Below are positions 11,490 to 22,939 of a stretch of 64,000 bases of DNA, one piece after another (position 1 is the first letter of the stretch; every line of letters starts with the position of its first letter). The DNA comes from Carposina sasakii (Eukaryota > Arthropoda > Insecta > Lepidoptera > Carposinidae): positions 4,340,001 to 4,404,000 of the forward strand of contig CP053148.1 of assembly GCA_014607495.2 (NCBI GenBank), in the 5' to 3' direction. The notes beneath the pieces were generated by a model that had not been told where the DNA came from, made no database searches, and saw nothing but the letters and a program-made list of their open reading frames with translations. A program made the position numbers and the translations under genes.

Positions 11490-11707
11490 ATGGATCATGC
11501 ATGTTATGGATGCATGTTTGTTACTCTTTCACGTAAAAACGGTTGGAGCGATTTTAATAAAATTTGGTATTAAGTTAGCTGACACCCTGGATTGATGCAA
11601 AGGATTGATTACTTTTTATCCCGGGAAAATATTATTTTTTCCGGATAATTTCGGCATTTTGTTTTTTCTGCAGTCCACGCGGACGAAGTAGCGGGCGTCC
11701 ACTAGTA
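11490..11707 (+). repeat. Dispersed repeat family G (TCCACGCGGACGAAGT tail)
   Basis: Ends GTCCACGCGGACGAAGTAGC then GGGCGTCCACTAGT. Upstream it holds the TTTTATCCCGGGAAAATATT block. Similar copies or pieces lie at 13235-13310, 21190-21300, 46118-46300 (minus), 54560-54808 and 58515-58905. It is non-coding and probably the 3' part of a non-LTR element or SINE. Confidence 0.65.
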
Positions 11708-13234
11708 CTGAAATAAAAAACTCTTTTTTAGGATCTTGCATTACGGCTTTGCCTATACTTAGGTAATACATTACCTGGTATTTATATCAGTTCCGGAGAT
11801 GCATATTTTGGAACAGGCATATAATATATAGAGGTCGTTTGATAGATTAACTCCTGTCACTGATTTCGTAACTAACATTATTGTATGCAGGCAGTGACAC
11901 AGATAATGTAGTTCTACATAAAGCAACTAGCGCCATCATTTAAAGGCTCTAGCTAATCGGGAGTCACTCGTTTAGTGTCATTATGATATGAATTTACAGG
12001 ATTACAGGTATGTTATGGTACTTGAATTAACAACTTTAATGATAGTTTTAATCAAATACTTAATATAGATAAATAATATGATGGATACTTCTGAGTATGG
12101 TGTGTTAATAAGTATTTAAAACAGGATGATATGAAGCTGCTTGTAGGCCATTTGCGTGAATATTACTAATATACCTAGTTATTGCGAAAGTAAAAGTTTG
12201 ATGATTTTTTGTTACCTCTTCACGACAAAACTACTGAACCTATTTAAATGAAATTTAGTATAAAGCTACAGCCTGAGAAAGGACATAAGGTATCAAAGGC
12301 AAATAACGCCCACTTAATTTCAAATCACTTAAATTGTATAATAAAACAATTCAATAAAAAAACTGTTTAGAGAAATAGTTTTATCGCCTAAGAATAAATA
12401 CAGAAAAGCAATACTTGAGTTGCAATAAGTCGTATAAAATTATGCAAACAAAGAATTTTTGAATACCCTGTCATGAGCGTTATTGAGCATACTGTTTTTA
12501 GTAACGCCGACATAGTAATTTACGAATTATCTTAATAAACATAAATATTTTGACTTAGAGCCGTACAAAACCAAAAAGTATATTATATTGTTTATCCTTT
12601 GATTTTTTTTATTGTCATAAGTCATAAATGAACCACAAATACTACAATACCTAAATTTTGTAACACATCCAACACATCTCGTACTTACTATTTAATCATC
12701 TTAAAAAATATATCTCACTTCTAACATGTTTGATAACTAAAGAAAATCAACATATAAAGGAGTTTTCATAAAAATATTAATTATTTTGAAATGCTTATTG
12801 GGCGCTATTAAACGTAGATGGCCAATGATTCCCCAGAACATTTCTTCAATTAACGCCCTGAAAATAAGTACAAAGCTTAAACATTAATGAGATCAGAAAT
12901 CAACTAATTGTATCCTAAGAACTATTCAGAGTACCTATCAGTTATCAGTCTTACAGTCCTTTGGATGGATATTACCTAGATAATAGCGCCCATACAGGCT
13001 ATTAACGCCCAAACCTCTTTACTGGGCGTTATTACCCGAATAGTACCTCCTATTATTCTCATATTTTCACAAATAGTTACAAACAAATCAATCAAATTAT
13101 CAATGAAATATGAAATAAAGTTATCTAAAAGTTATCTATCTGCGTGAAGTGTAACGTAACTCGAGGGACATTATCTCCGATTTTTTGCATTCGGGCGTTA
13201 TTACACACTGGGCGTTAAATGCCATACCTACCTT
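11708..13234. other. AT-rich intergenic stretch with a recurrent GGGCGTTA motif
   Basis: No gene recognised. TAACGCCC or GGGCGTTA(TTA), or a one-base variant, occurs at 12304, 12801, 12851, 12981, 13001, 13024, 13193 and 13210, in both orientations. The background is otherwise very AT-rich. Confidence 0.4.
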
Positions 13235-13310
13235 AGGTTACCGTTTATCCTGAAAAATTTCGACCTGTTTTTTATAGCCCACGCGGACGAAGTCGTTGGC
13301 GTTTCGTCAT
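13235..13310 (+). repeat. Fragment of dispersed repeat family G
   Basis: Holds TATAGCCCACGCGGACGAAG preceded by CGACCTGTTTT, the tail shared with 11490-11707. Only the 3' end is present. Confidence 0.5.
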
Positions 13311-13383
13311 TAATATTAGTAACTAGAAACTGCAAATTCCCATAAGAAGTCGTCTGGTTGGTACTTACGAGTATATGCCTATA

Positions 13384-13856
13384 CTGGGTGTAAAAAGATA
13401 ACTTTCTTCTTTTATTACCTCATATTCTTTGTACTACATACTTCACGATCATTTTTTTCTATGGAAGTACCCCTGGGAAACCACGGGTTTCCAAGATATC
13501 GACGTCCAAAGTTACATTAATATTATCTTTTTTTTTTAGTATTAATAATTTTATAATATATAATATTTAACATATATTACTATTATCTTTTATTTTTACA
13601 TAAATCCATCTGAAATCGGTTAACAAACATTTTTTTTTCAAAGATGCCATGTCAAAATGTTATAATGTTAGTTTTGTAGGTACATTTGTACTTTGAGCAT
13701 CAAACGAATATATTGCTTGCAATAAAATGACAGTATTTTTCATATTTTTTATTGTCATTTCCCAACGTTGGTTCCATAGAAGAAAATGATTGTAACCTTA
13801 CAAACAAACAAAGAATACAAGGCATTAAAAAAACATCGTTGTCTTTTTACACCCTG
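13384..13856. mobile_element. MITE with CTGGGTGTAAAAAG ends and TA duplication
   Basis: The ends are CTGGGTGTAAAAAG and CTTTTTACACCCTG, flanked on both sides by TA as in Tc1/mariner-type elements. The interior shares CATTTTTTTCTATGGAAG and GGGAAACCACGGGTTTCC with the copy at 17008-17394. It has no transposase. Confidence 0.75.
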
Positions 13857-13859
13857 TAC

Positions 13860-15240
13860 TGGCACTGTAAGTATTATCTATTACCGTTCAATGTATATAA
13901 GATTTACTTCCAAATGTGCGCGAGCCATTAACCTACTTAGAATATTGCAATTTAATCTGTTTTAGACCCAAATCTGTTTCCATACACCATCGTAAGTGTA
14001 AGTTGGTAAACATAGGCAAATCGGGAATTATAACTATCTTAACGTCATCCTGTAGAAACTTTGTGTAACAGACCAACATTTAAACTTGATTTCGCGATTT
14101 ATAATATTAGTTATGACAATTAGATAGGTAAATATAGTTGAGCAAATCTATCGTAACATTTTATTTTTTTATGATCTTAATTTTATGATAACTTTGCGAA
14201 ATTCACTGTCGCTCGTAAAATTGTTACCTTGTCTATGTACCCTATAGTAAACCTATTTTTTTTATATTTTACATGTACATACTTAGACATGGCTGTGTTC
14301 CTGGAATGGGGTAGCCAGGACTGCAAGATCCTAAAGGGGATCCCACAGCTGCATAAAATCTACCAGAACAAAAGTGCCCTGAATCAGTAACTGGGGCGGA
14401 CTGACCTTGCCTCCTCAGCACCTCGTCTCTACATTACGTATAGTGTACACGAAGTTTATTCTTTTTACCGGATATTATTTCAATCATAGATTAAACTGTC
14501 ACAGTAAGGATATAGATATAGATTATACTTATTTCAAAAAATATTTGAGTAACATTTTGTTTTTAACCCTTTTTCTGTACTAATTTTGTGCGTATATCAA
14601 ATTTTGAAAGAGATGCATGGTAACTGGGTTAGGAACTACGAGTATCTATCATGGTAAGATATTTCACTAATATACGAGTAATTACAGCTTTCAGAAAAAT
14701 ATCCGTCCGTCCCTCACTCGCATCGTACAAATAGTTTTTTACTTATCTAATTTGGAAATAGGTAACTTACAAAAGGATATTAACTGATAACATAAATGAT
14801 TTAGGTACTTATTGTTTATTGTCAATTTGAAAAAGTTATAAAATTTAAAATATACAGGATTTTTTGTTCCCTAAAGTGACTTGGTATTTGCATTTACAAT
14901 TTAAGGTTGTGTCACTCAATAAATAAATAAATGTAAATCTAAGATCATGTTATTTTTTTAATAAGCTCCTTAAAAGTGACGAAGAACTGAATGATGCTGG
15001 GTCGCTATAAAGGTGAATAAGTTCGTTTACCGCGACCGCGATTAAAAATAACTACAATACCCTCTGAAACTAAGTAATCTATTCTACAGTCATAGTTAGT
15101 TACATGGAAGAGAAACAAAAAGGAGATGACATGACGAGGTACGTTTTTTAATGGAAAAAAATTATCACAGTTGCTTGAATGGCTGATGGTAACCCTATGG
15201 CGGGATCTTGGGCATCAAGACATGTTGGATATAAAATAAA
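13860..15240. other. Intergenic stretch with a repeat fragment
   Basis: No gene recognised. A family-H piece in minus orientation lies at about 14285-14355 (GGCTGTGTTCC, ATGGGGTAGCC, GGGGATCCCACAGC). An AAATAAATAAATAAATG run at about 14920 looks like a retroelement tail. Confidence 0.4.
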
Positions 15241-15429
15241 TTATCTGTCATAGAATAATGATTCGCTCCGCTTTCGCTCCGGAGCGAAGACCTATCTTTA
15301 ATCTTAGTTATCTGCCAATCAAATTATTGTTATTCTGTATAACATTTATTTTTAAGGCGAAGAGAGGGAATTTAAATAAAAAATTATACCATAAATAAAT
15401 ACGTATACACAGAAATCTTCTATAAATGT

Positions 15430-15620
15430 ATATACAGGATGTTTTTTCGTTGCCGCCCTTAACGAAGGGTACGTACTCTATACATCGAATAAAGTAAGTT
15501 TATGCCAAAAAAATGCTGGGAAATGATCTAATTTTTTTTTTATTTACTTGATCGGTCGAAATTTATAGTGTCCAGTGTTTATGCTAGTTTTTTCATAGAC
15601 AGATATTAATTATTTCTCGT
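15430..15620. repeat. Dispersed repeat shared with 19345-19480
   Basis: AATAAAGTAAGTTTATGCCA followed by AAAAAAATGCTGGGAAA occurs here and at about 19358. The second part of the 19-kb copy (GGTCCCATAGTGAAAGTTG) recurs at about 20949. It is an unclassified short interspersed family. Confidence 0.5.
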
Positions 15621-17007
15621 GAAAAAATCTTGCTACGCGCGTCTATGTGCATTTATACAGAAAAACGCAGTGTATTTACTCAACTTTGGACCCAAATATT
15701 TTGGACACCAGACACTTCCCAGGTATGCTTCCATGGAGAAAAATGATGGTGATGATGAGAAGATTTCCTAGTTTTCGGGAACGTTGACGACCAAAAATCA
15801 ACCTGTATAATAGCTCCCGACCGATTTCGGTCACGGCTCCGATTGTGTCGCTGATGTGCGCGCATATGGCTAAAATATCCAATTTTGTTGACAAAAGTCC
15901 GCAGACATGCGAGCACACCATCAACATAACTATAGGTTATTGCCGCAGGTGGTCGGGCTTTCTTAAGATCTCGTTTGGTGTCAAGATCAATATACTTCTA
16001 TAAATACATAAATATTATAGTAAATTTGTAACTAAAGTTTGTCTGGAGATAATTCTGAACATTGGAGATATGGCCCCCTGAAAGGCATTAGAAGCCAAAT
16101 CGATACTTTTAAGATAATTTCATCTATCAATAGGTATGCTTGTCACGCAAAAACTACTGGATGAATATGAGTGTAGTGGTAGCAGCTGATCTATAAGGAA
16201 CTATATCGATTACCTATCGCAGCTCTTTTTGATGCTTCATCCATGGTCGGTTCGTTGCGAAAGAGCTCGATGTGGAGCGTGCTATATTTGAACGCGTCTT
16301 AGCTGTGCGCTTTGCCTTCCTTCCACCTTCGATGTGACCTTGACTGCTTCATTATGTCGGATAAGAATGAGTTAATTAACAGTATCTTGTGTCTTGTGCG
16401 GTGCTTTCTTTCGGTAGGTAATAAGGTAGTAACAGGAAACGGCATCGGTGTTAATTGCTACTTCTATTTCGCATTAGAACGTTGCACCAACTATTTTTAT
16501 TTTATTTTATTTTGACAACAAACAGTCATTAAGTACTATAATCACATAAATTAAAACATTTCCTTACAGTGCCAAGTATTAGTAAAAGAAAAGAAAAAAG
16601 TGTATCCTAGTGAGAACAAACAAGCTCAAAACCAAATAATTTGGTAGAAATGATTCAAACATAATTTATAAAATATAGTATAGAATATAGTTAAGCTGAA
16701 TTTAGTAGAAGCATAGAGTATATACATAGTATAGATATTAATTACAAAGCGTTAGTTATAGACTTTTTGTAAGCATTATAACTATTGTGGAACATATCTA
16801 TGTGTGCGAATCCATTATTGCACATGACAAGTGCCCGACAAATTAAACAGTTCTGGGTGTATTTTTTGTTGCGGCGAGGTGGAACTATACAAAATATTTC
16901 CCATATTTCCCACTGTGTCTGGTCTCGCAATGCTAAATGTGGATATAAGGATTTTTCGTGATACTGCAGTTCTAGCTAACCCCTTTTGTGATCACAACCG
17001 ATATATA
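15621..17007. other. Intergenic stretch, no gene recognised
   Basis: Open frames of up to 83 codons occur at 15676-15927 (minus strand) with no motif. Around 15690-15770 the sequence resembles a decayed interior of the 13384/17008 MITE (ATGCTTCCATGGAGAAAAATG). Nothing else is supported. Confidence 0.4.
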
Positions 17008-17394
17008 CAGGGTGTAAAAAGACAACGTTGTTATTTTAATACCTTATATTCTTTGTAACGTAACGATCATTTTTTTCTATGGAAGCCGCCCTGGGATTAG
17101 AAAAAAAAAATTGAAATAAATATTTCATTTTATTGCAAGCAATGTATTCGTTTGACAAATGTACCTACAAAACTAATATTTTTAAATATTAATATGGTGT
17201 CTTTAAAATAAATGTTTGTTAACTGTTTCCAGGTGGATTTACTTTAAAAAATGCTGATATTCATGTAACTTTAGACCTCAATATCTTGGAAACCCGTGGT
17301 TTCCCAGGGGTGCTTCCATAGAAAAAAATGATCGTGATGTTACAAAGAACACGAGGTATTTATTAAAAGAACAACGTTGTCTTTTTACACCCAG
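17008..17394. mobile_element. MITE with GGGTGTAAAAAGACAACGTTG inverted ends
   Basis: The left end CAGGGTGTAAAAAGACAACG is the reverse complement of the right end CGTTGTCTTTTTACACCCAG with one mismatch. TA flanks both sides (17006-17007 and 17395-17396). It is the second copy of the family at 13384-13856. At 387 bp it is non-autonomous. Confidence 0.85.
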
Positions 17395-17399
17395 TATAA

Positions 17400-18022
17400 T
17401 TATATACATGGGTGCATACTGCACATTAGCACACACTACACATTCGTATATTATAATATATGAATGTTCAGTCTGTGCTAATCTAGGATAGCAAATTATC
17501 CGAAATTAAGGCAGTTATTGAATGTGGTAGAAAATACGACTTATTTTAACAATGTACTCTAGTTTCCGAGTTCCCATTCTGGGAAAGCCATTATTATGGG
17601 TAATTTATCCGGGGTAGATTAGCTATTTACTACTTTCTTATCTTTCGAGTAGGTGTCAAATTTTCCGGGAAGATATTTTATTTTTCTGGGGTAAGTAAAT
17701 AGTTATTCTCGCCATTATAATGTTTCTTCAAAAACAGACTTTTTGTTTGTTTGATTTGGATCACTTACTGGCCCCTTATATAGTGTTATTTTTGAAATCT
17801 AGGTAAAACCAATACTTTTGTTCGGTAATAGGCATATCCTTTTCAGCCGTTTTTACTAGCAAGGACGTGACAGAGATAGGTACCCGTTTTACATCCTTAA
17901 GGTTTTACACTAGACACTAAGACTTAGCTTCATCATATGCATCAAATGCTTAGTCCTAGATTTGTGAACGAGAATTAGCACATAAAATCGTAATTGTAAA
18001 TTGTTTCGAAATATTAATAATT
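17400..18022. other. AT-rich intergenic stretch
   Basis: No supported gene. Nothing beyond a short palindrome near 17450. Confidence 0.4.
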
Positions 18023-18030
18023 AATTATTT

Positions 18031-18157
18031 CTATTCCGAAAATTAATTAATAATGTAAGTTGGGTGGAATCACATTTATCTACAAATTATTTTAGTATTA
18101 GTACTAAAAACTTTCTGATTCCACCCAACTTACACTATTAATTAATTTTCTGAATAG
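18031..18157. mobile_element. Small fold-back element, 41-bp arms
   Basis: Positions 18031-18071 and 18117-18157 are inverted repeats with two mismatches. They contain AAGTTGGGTGGAATC and its complement, and enclose a 45-bp AT-rich loop. Probably a miniature DNA element; no second copy was found in the window. Confidence 0.6.
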
Positions 18158-18309
18158 ATAGAAAGACACACACGGAATAGATAAACACATTATTCCTGTG
18201 TTTTATCAAGAGGGTTCGTGAAGTTGTGGTAGGGGTCCTAGAACTGGAAACGGTTAAAAGAAATGCTGCATTAGACAATGATAAACGAGATAGGACTTCT
18301 CTTGAATAC

Positions 18310-18460
18310 ATTAGCTGCATCTCCTTCCGTGCATGTCGTAGGTAAGAGTCATTCATTGGTAATGAACTTGGCCATTTTCTCAGGCGACGTGGCTGTGGGG
18401 TCTCCTTAATGATACATGCGGACTACCCATTCCGAGAACACAGCGACGTCTATATCTAGC
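18310..18460 (+). repeat. Dispersed repeat family H copy
   Basis: Has CATCTCCTTCCGTGCATGTC and, further on, GGCTGTGGGGTCTCC with CCGAGAACACAGCG, in the block order of the copy at 22735-22935. Confidence 0.55.
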
Positions 18461-18789
18461 GTTAATATGATGAACGAATATGTTATTTGGAAGTAAAACT
18501 AGCTTCACCTAGATATTTACTATTTCTGATTCGTTGAATGCTTAGAAATGAGTCAATGGGGTAAACAAGGAGGGAGTGAGTCATGTCGGTGACGGCCAAC
18601 TAATGAAAAATGTAGAGAAAATAGTTTTCTTTTCACTCTTATTACTCTCCTAATTCTTGAATCTAATAAGTCATGGTCATAGGCATTCAATGTCGCGATT
18701 CGAAACCAGACATAGACATAGTAATATATTATCTCGATCGAAGCGATAGAAGTTCGTCATGGAAACGCTCGGTCTAACAGGAAGCCTTG

Positions 18790-18885
18790 ATTGTTTCGCG
18801 TTCGTTAAATCACGTGATTAAATGTAATCGCTATTGGTAGATAGGACTGTTACGACAACGAACGTCAATGCGAAAAGATGTCGCA
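18790..18885. mobile_element. Short element with GCGTTCGT / ACGAACG ends
   Basis: TCGTTAAATCACGTGATTAA then CTATTGGTAGATAGGACTGT matches the block at 63475-63560 (CGCCAAATCACGTGATGATA, CTATTGGTGGGAGTGT). Both are bounded by inverted CGTTCG/CGAACG-like or CATTCG/CGAATG ends. Confidence 0.45.
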
Positions 18886-19344
18886 TTATTTTAGCATCCA
18901 GATCTAAGCAATACGTACTTTGATGTGGCATTAACTATACAATGTTTCTTTGTAGCTTATATTTATTATGAACTTAGTGAAAAACAATGACATAATATAT
19001 ACTTATAGGTAACCCAAACCCCTATTTCAGGAGTCCTGAAAAATAAAAATAAAATACACATAAAAATTATGTCCAGCAGTGGACTGCAATAGGCTGAAGA
19101 AGAAGACACATATAAATATTTTTCTGTTTTTTTTCTTGCTACGACCAAATTATAGGTCTATTCTACTTTGATTATTGGACACTAAAGAGTCGCCAATAAC
19201 CACCCAGGTGATATCACCAGAAAGTGGAATAGCTAAATAAATGGTAGCAACTTTTCATTGTTCTTTTACATCTGACCCCGTTATGTTAAACGTAGCTGCA
19301 GGATCTCATTTACAATCCTTCAGTTCGGTCAACCTCATTTTCAT

Positions 19345-19500
19345 TCTATACATGAAATAAAGTAAGTTTATGCCAAAAAAATGCTGGGAAAATTTTTTAT
19401 ATTTCGGAGTTGGTCCCATAGTGAAAGTTGTTTCTTTTTACTCGTACCTACCTAGTTTTGTGTCAAAAGATAACACTAATTTTCGATAGACCTTATATAT
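19345..19500. repeat. Second copy of the 15430 dispersed repeat
   Basis: Shares the AATAAAGTAAGTTTATGCCA block and the poly-A-like ATGCTGGGAAA with 15430-15620. It continues into GGTCCCATAGTGAAAGTTG, which is repeated at 20949. Confidence 0.5.
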
Positions 19501-20460
19501 AATAGTAATATCAGTGTGCATATTTATGTATAAATTCGTGGGAGTCGAGTTGAGAAGGTGACTAATTGGAACTAGATTCTTCAATATGTTCACTACTGCA
19601 GCTGTAGGTAATAGAAATTTATTATTACATGAACACGTCCTTCATCTATCGAGTAATAATATTCGAACCCGATATCCCACAGTTTGTGTAACTCTTTCAT
19701 CTCGGTTGTCAGGGAACGAAACTATTCTATTTAAGTTATGAGAATACCTGAGCTCGGGAATACACTAGCGCCAGATTTTTATTCTAAACACTACTAACGT
19801 AAAATATACTTGTAGCTCGACGTAGCCAGAATCTCGCACGATAAATTCTTAAGTTTAAATCTGGCAGCCATTTACCAAAATTCGATGTACAAGAGCAATT
19901 TCAAAATTCTAAAACGATAAACATTTTTCAGGAGACGTCATACTTACACGTTTGCACCTTTGCGTTCTAGATGTTTACCGGCTCTCACCGTGCATATTTG
20001 AGCTTTAATTCCAAGATGATGTGGTTGAGTATTGGATTGAGTACTGCCATGGCGCCGACTTCAGTTTCCTAAAATCGTCGGTAGGTGTCGCCGCCCACGC
20101 GCCTCTATTTCTGCCTCGGAATGCTGACACTTCCCTGCGACCACTTGCCGTATTTGTTTCACAATACGGGGATTTGGGTTAAGATTTTGCACCTGTAGCT
20201 CGAATAAATACTTATTGCGGTTAAAATTTTACAAATACTGGTTACCATAAATGTCTGTCTAAAATATCTCTTATAAAATTATTAATAAAGAAAATGGAAA
20301 AAATTCTTCACCCGAGTGGAAATCTCTGTCATCGATCAGCTTTACAGAATTACAGATCAGACAATTCACGGACATATAGTTATTTTATGGGTTTTATAAG
20401 ATTGCTTAGGGCTGATTTTTCCAAACGTCAGATAGCCTATCAGAGGAATAAAGCTGTCTT
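19501..20460. other. Intergenic stretch, no gene recognised
   Basis: A GC-richer patch at about 20040-20160 has no open frame with a recognisable motif. Nothing else is supported. Confidence 0.35.
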
Positions 20461-20467
20461 TCTCCAA

Positions 20468-20504
20468 AACTTGATCATGATAAAGACTCTATCATGATCA
20501 AGTT
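20468..20504. repeat. Perfect 15-bp hairpin
   Basis: AACTTGATCATGATA (20468-20482) is followed after a 7-nt loop by its exact complement TATCATGATCAAGTT (20490-20504). Confidence 0.85.
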
Positions 20505-20524
20505 GTATACATACATATATGTAA

Positions 20525-20690
20525 TCATATTTATTCCTTACGGAGTACGCAGAGCACCAAGGGCCGATAGAATCACATGGTGCCACTTCTGACCAATTTT
20601 GAGGGTATAGTATAGTTGAGATGTACAAGTTCGGTTAGTAGTGACAGGTGGTCAGCCCATCGCCTACAAAACACCAAGACCCTCTTGTCC
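20525..20690 (+). repeat. Dispersed repeat family C, copy 1
   Basis: CAGAGCACCAAGGGCCGATA through TGACAGGTGGTCAGCCCATCG is nearly identical to 32165-32305 in paramyosin intron 2. The main difference is a 5-base TATAG duplication here. No ORF. Confidence 0.8.
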
Positions 20691-21009
20691 CTCTACTGAC
20701 TTGTATAGTATGCCCGGGAAGAGAAGTAGCTGTAGTATTATACTTTTTTTTTCACTCCCAGAGCAGCATAGAAGAAAAGTCTTATATTTATGGAAAAATC
20801 GTCTCTTAGCCTTTTATACATTATTACAAAATCCAGCTAACCCTACTTGTATTACAAAAACGTGACAAAGAAAAAAAATCAATACATTTCAGTGCAGTAA
20901 TTATTCGAGATTATATGGAACAGCTGATTTTTTTTTCACTATTTCAGAGTAGGTCCCATAGTGAAAGTTGTTTCTTTTTACCTACCTAGTTTCATGTCAA
21001 AAGATAATC

Positions 21010-21125
21010 AAGTGATAAGTTCCTAGCTCATCGCCTGAGAGAACATTCCTTAGTTTACGAGTAGTAGTGAATTCTTACGACATGCACGGAAGGAGATGCA
21101 GCAGACGTATTCTAGTAAAACCCCA
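21010..21125 (-). repeat. Dispersed repeat family H copy (minus)
   Basis: CTAGCTCATCGCCTGAGAGA and TTACGACATGCACGGAAGGA are the reverse complements of the family-H blocks seen at 53328-53430. Confidence 0.6.
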
Positions 21126-21189
21126 CATTTGCATGAAAACTAGTCCCAATATATAGGTATTATAAATAAGAAAGTACATAATTTATTTA

Positions 21190-21300
21190 TTTGTTTGTTA
21201 CCTCTTCAGGCTTCCTGACATTTTGCATATAAATAGTTGGGAGTATAGATAATGACATTGGCTACATTCTGTCGTCTAAGCGGACGAAGTCGCGGTTAAC
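21190..21300 (+). repeat. Fragment of dispersed repeat family G
   Basis: Has TTTGTTACCTCTTCAGG near the start and TCTAAGCGGACGAAGTCGCG at the end, matching the family-G tail at 11670-11700. Confidence 0.5.
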
Positions 21301-21323
21301 AACTATTTGTCTATTTTTTATAT

Positions 21324-21402
21324 ATTAAATAGGCTTACGCTTGACCACAACGCGCCTGATGGTAAGCACCGTTGCAGTCTAAGATGGAGTGCGCTTGCCT
21401 AA
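21324..21402 (+). repeat. SINE-like fragment (CCTGATGGTAAGCACCGTTG)
   Basis: ACGCTTGACCACAACGCGCC, TGATGGTAAGCACCGTTGCAG and AAGATGGAGTGCGCTTGCCT follow the pattern of an abundant lepidopteran SINE that I recognise. It directly abuts the MITE at 21410. Confidence 0.55.
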
Positions 21403-21409
21403 AAGAAAC

Positions 21410-21603
21410 CTGCCCCCTGATTACCTAATTTGCAATAGCAAAGCCGAAGCAAAGCGATAGCGAAAATTGTACAATATTCGCCTTGAAATGTCAAAGTTCC
21501 TTCGAAATTCATTTTACGTAATACGAATTTGACAAGCAATCAGCGATTTTTGTAAAATTTTCGCTATCGCTTTGCTTTGGCTAGTTAGTTAATAAGAGGG
21601 CGG
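21410..21603. mobile_element. Second copy of the 451-687 MITE family
   Basis: Shares the left arm (CCCCCTGATTACCTAATTTG), the centre (ATTCATTTTACGTAATACGA) and the right arm (TTTTCGCTATCGCTTTGCTT) with 494-687. The inverted ends are more diverged here. Confidence 0.75.
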
Positions 21604-21964
21604 TTCACTCTCGAATTGAAGACCGCAAGATTATATAATATGATTATCTTTCCTAGTAAAATAGACAAAGCGAACACCGCTGACCTATATCACTAATAGG
21701 CTTAACTGTTATTTCTATATCCTACTGGTTACCCTCGACATGTGTACTAAATATAATAATTTACCCAGCGTAGTAATAAGAGTTCAGTCTTTACATAAAT
21801 AGCGGAGCCACCTATCGGACGCAAGATATAACCACAGTCCTGTATAAATCCTAGAACGCGATATCGAAGTTTCTCACAATGAGTGGAATATACGAGTATA
21901 CATGGGCCAAACATCAACTAGTAGCCCGGATCCTTCCTTTTCTTCTCATTCTTCCTTTTCTCCT

Positions 21965-22385
21965 ACTATCCATCCTTCATCTTCTTTCAAGAACTGGCCG
22001 GCGGCAGCGGCAGCGGCAGCTCAAGTGGCCGGGCGCACCCTGGTAATACCAGGGGTCGACTAGCCCGACCCGCGTCCCCCGGCCTGCCGAATCTTTCCCC
22101 TCATGCATGCGGTCCCCTTTGAGGGCCACACAAGCGCGGCGGCGCGTTTTGCGCGCCGAGAATTTTGCACGTGCACGGGGGTTGCCCGAAGGCCCGCAAC
22201 CCAAAGCGTATTTTTTCGCTAAGGACGGTCCACGTCCCGGTGGGGCCGGAAGCGCATTCCTTTTTACCAACCCCATACATAAATAAAGGCGCCGCAGATA
22301 GTTGCCAGGCATTCTGATAAAGCCGGACATAGTTAGGCTTTTCATAGGCCTATACTGGCCTAAGGCGTAGGCCTATACTGGCCTG
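21965..22385. other. GC-rich island, probable transposon fragment
   Basis: A sharp GC-rich block inside AT-rich DNA, with a minus-strand open frame of 122 codons (22345-21977). The frame is rich in Arg, Pro and Gly and has no known motif. TAGGCCTATACTGGCCT is directly repeated at about 22345 and 22369. The abrupt edges and composition suggest inserted repeat sequence rather than a host gene. No second copy was seen. Confidence 0.35.
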
Positions 22386-22734
22386 AGACTGGCTATGATT
22401 AAAAAATGATGTTTCTACTTATATAACAAAATCATTCATGTTTTTATTTCTAATCTATGAAAATAAATGGTTACCTACTTCTTAACAGTTGCGAAAATTT
22501 TGTTATTGCGACGAAGCTAGGCAAATCAAAACATTAAAGGAGTTCGTTCACATTAAGAGCTTATTCATCGATGCGATTTGCCAGAATGTTCTGCACGTAT
22601 GAACAATAATAATGCAGAAATGATACATTCAGTCCTTGAAATAGGTCACCTGAAACCGTTTTGTAACAAGGAGTCATCTGTTGAGTCAATATCTTATTTG
22701 TCTGTACATGAAAACAATCATACATAGATAGATC

Positions 22735-22935
22735 AGTTGCATCTCCCCCGTGCGTGTCGTAAGAGTCTACTGAGGAACTCAGGCATTCTTTCAGACGATG
22801 AACTAGCATCTTGTCACTGATGATTTACATCTGTCCCCGCTATGCTTAACGTGGCTGTGGGATCTCTTCCACGAACCTGTGTTTCAGTCTACTACGTTTT
22901 GGGAATAGATTTGTATGTACTTGTGTAAATAGATC
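22735..22935 (+). repeat. Dispersed repeat family H copy
   Basis: Blocks in order: CATCTCCCCCGTGCGTGTCG, TAAGAGTCTACTGAGGAACT, GATGAACTAGCATCTTGTCA, CCCGCTATGCTTAACGTGGC, CTACGTTTTGGGAATAG. It is the longest copy and useful as the family reference. Confidence 0.65.
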
Positions 22936-22939
22936 ACTT

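Noticed and set aside
15273..15288. 16-bp perfect palindrome TTCGCTCCGGAGCGAA
   Set aside because: Short self-complementary words of this size can occur by chance in 64 kb, and no neighbouring structure supports a function.
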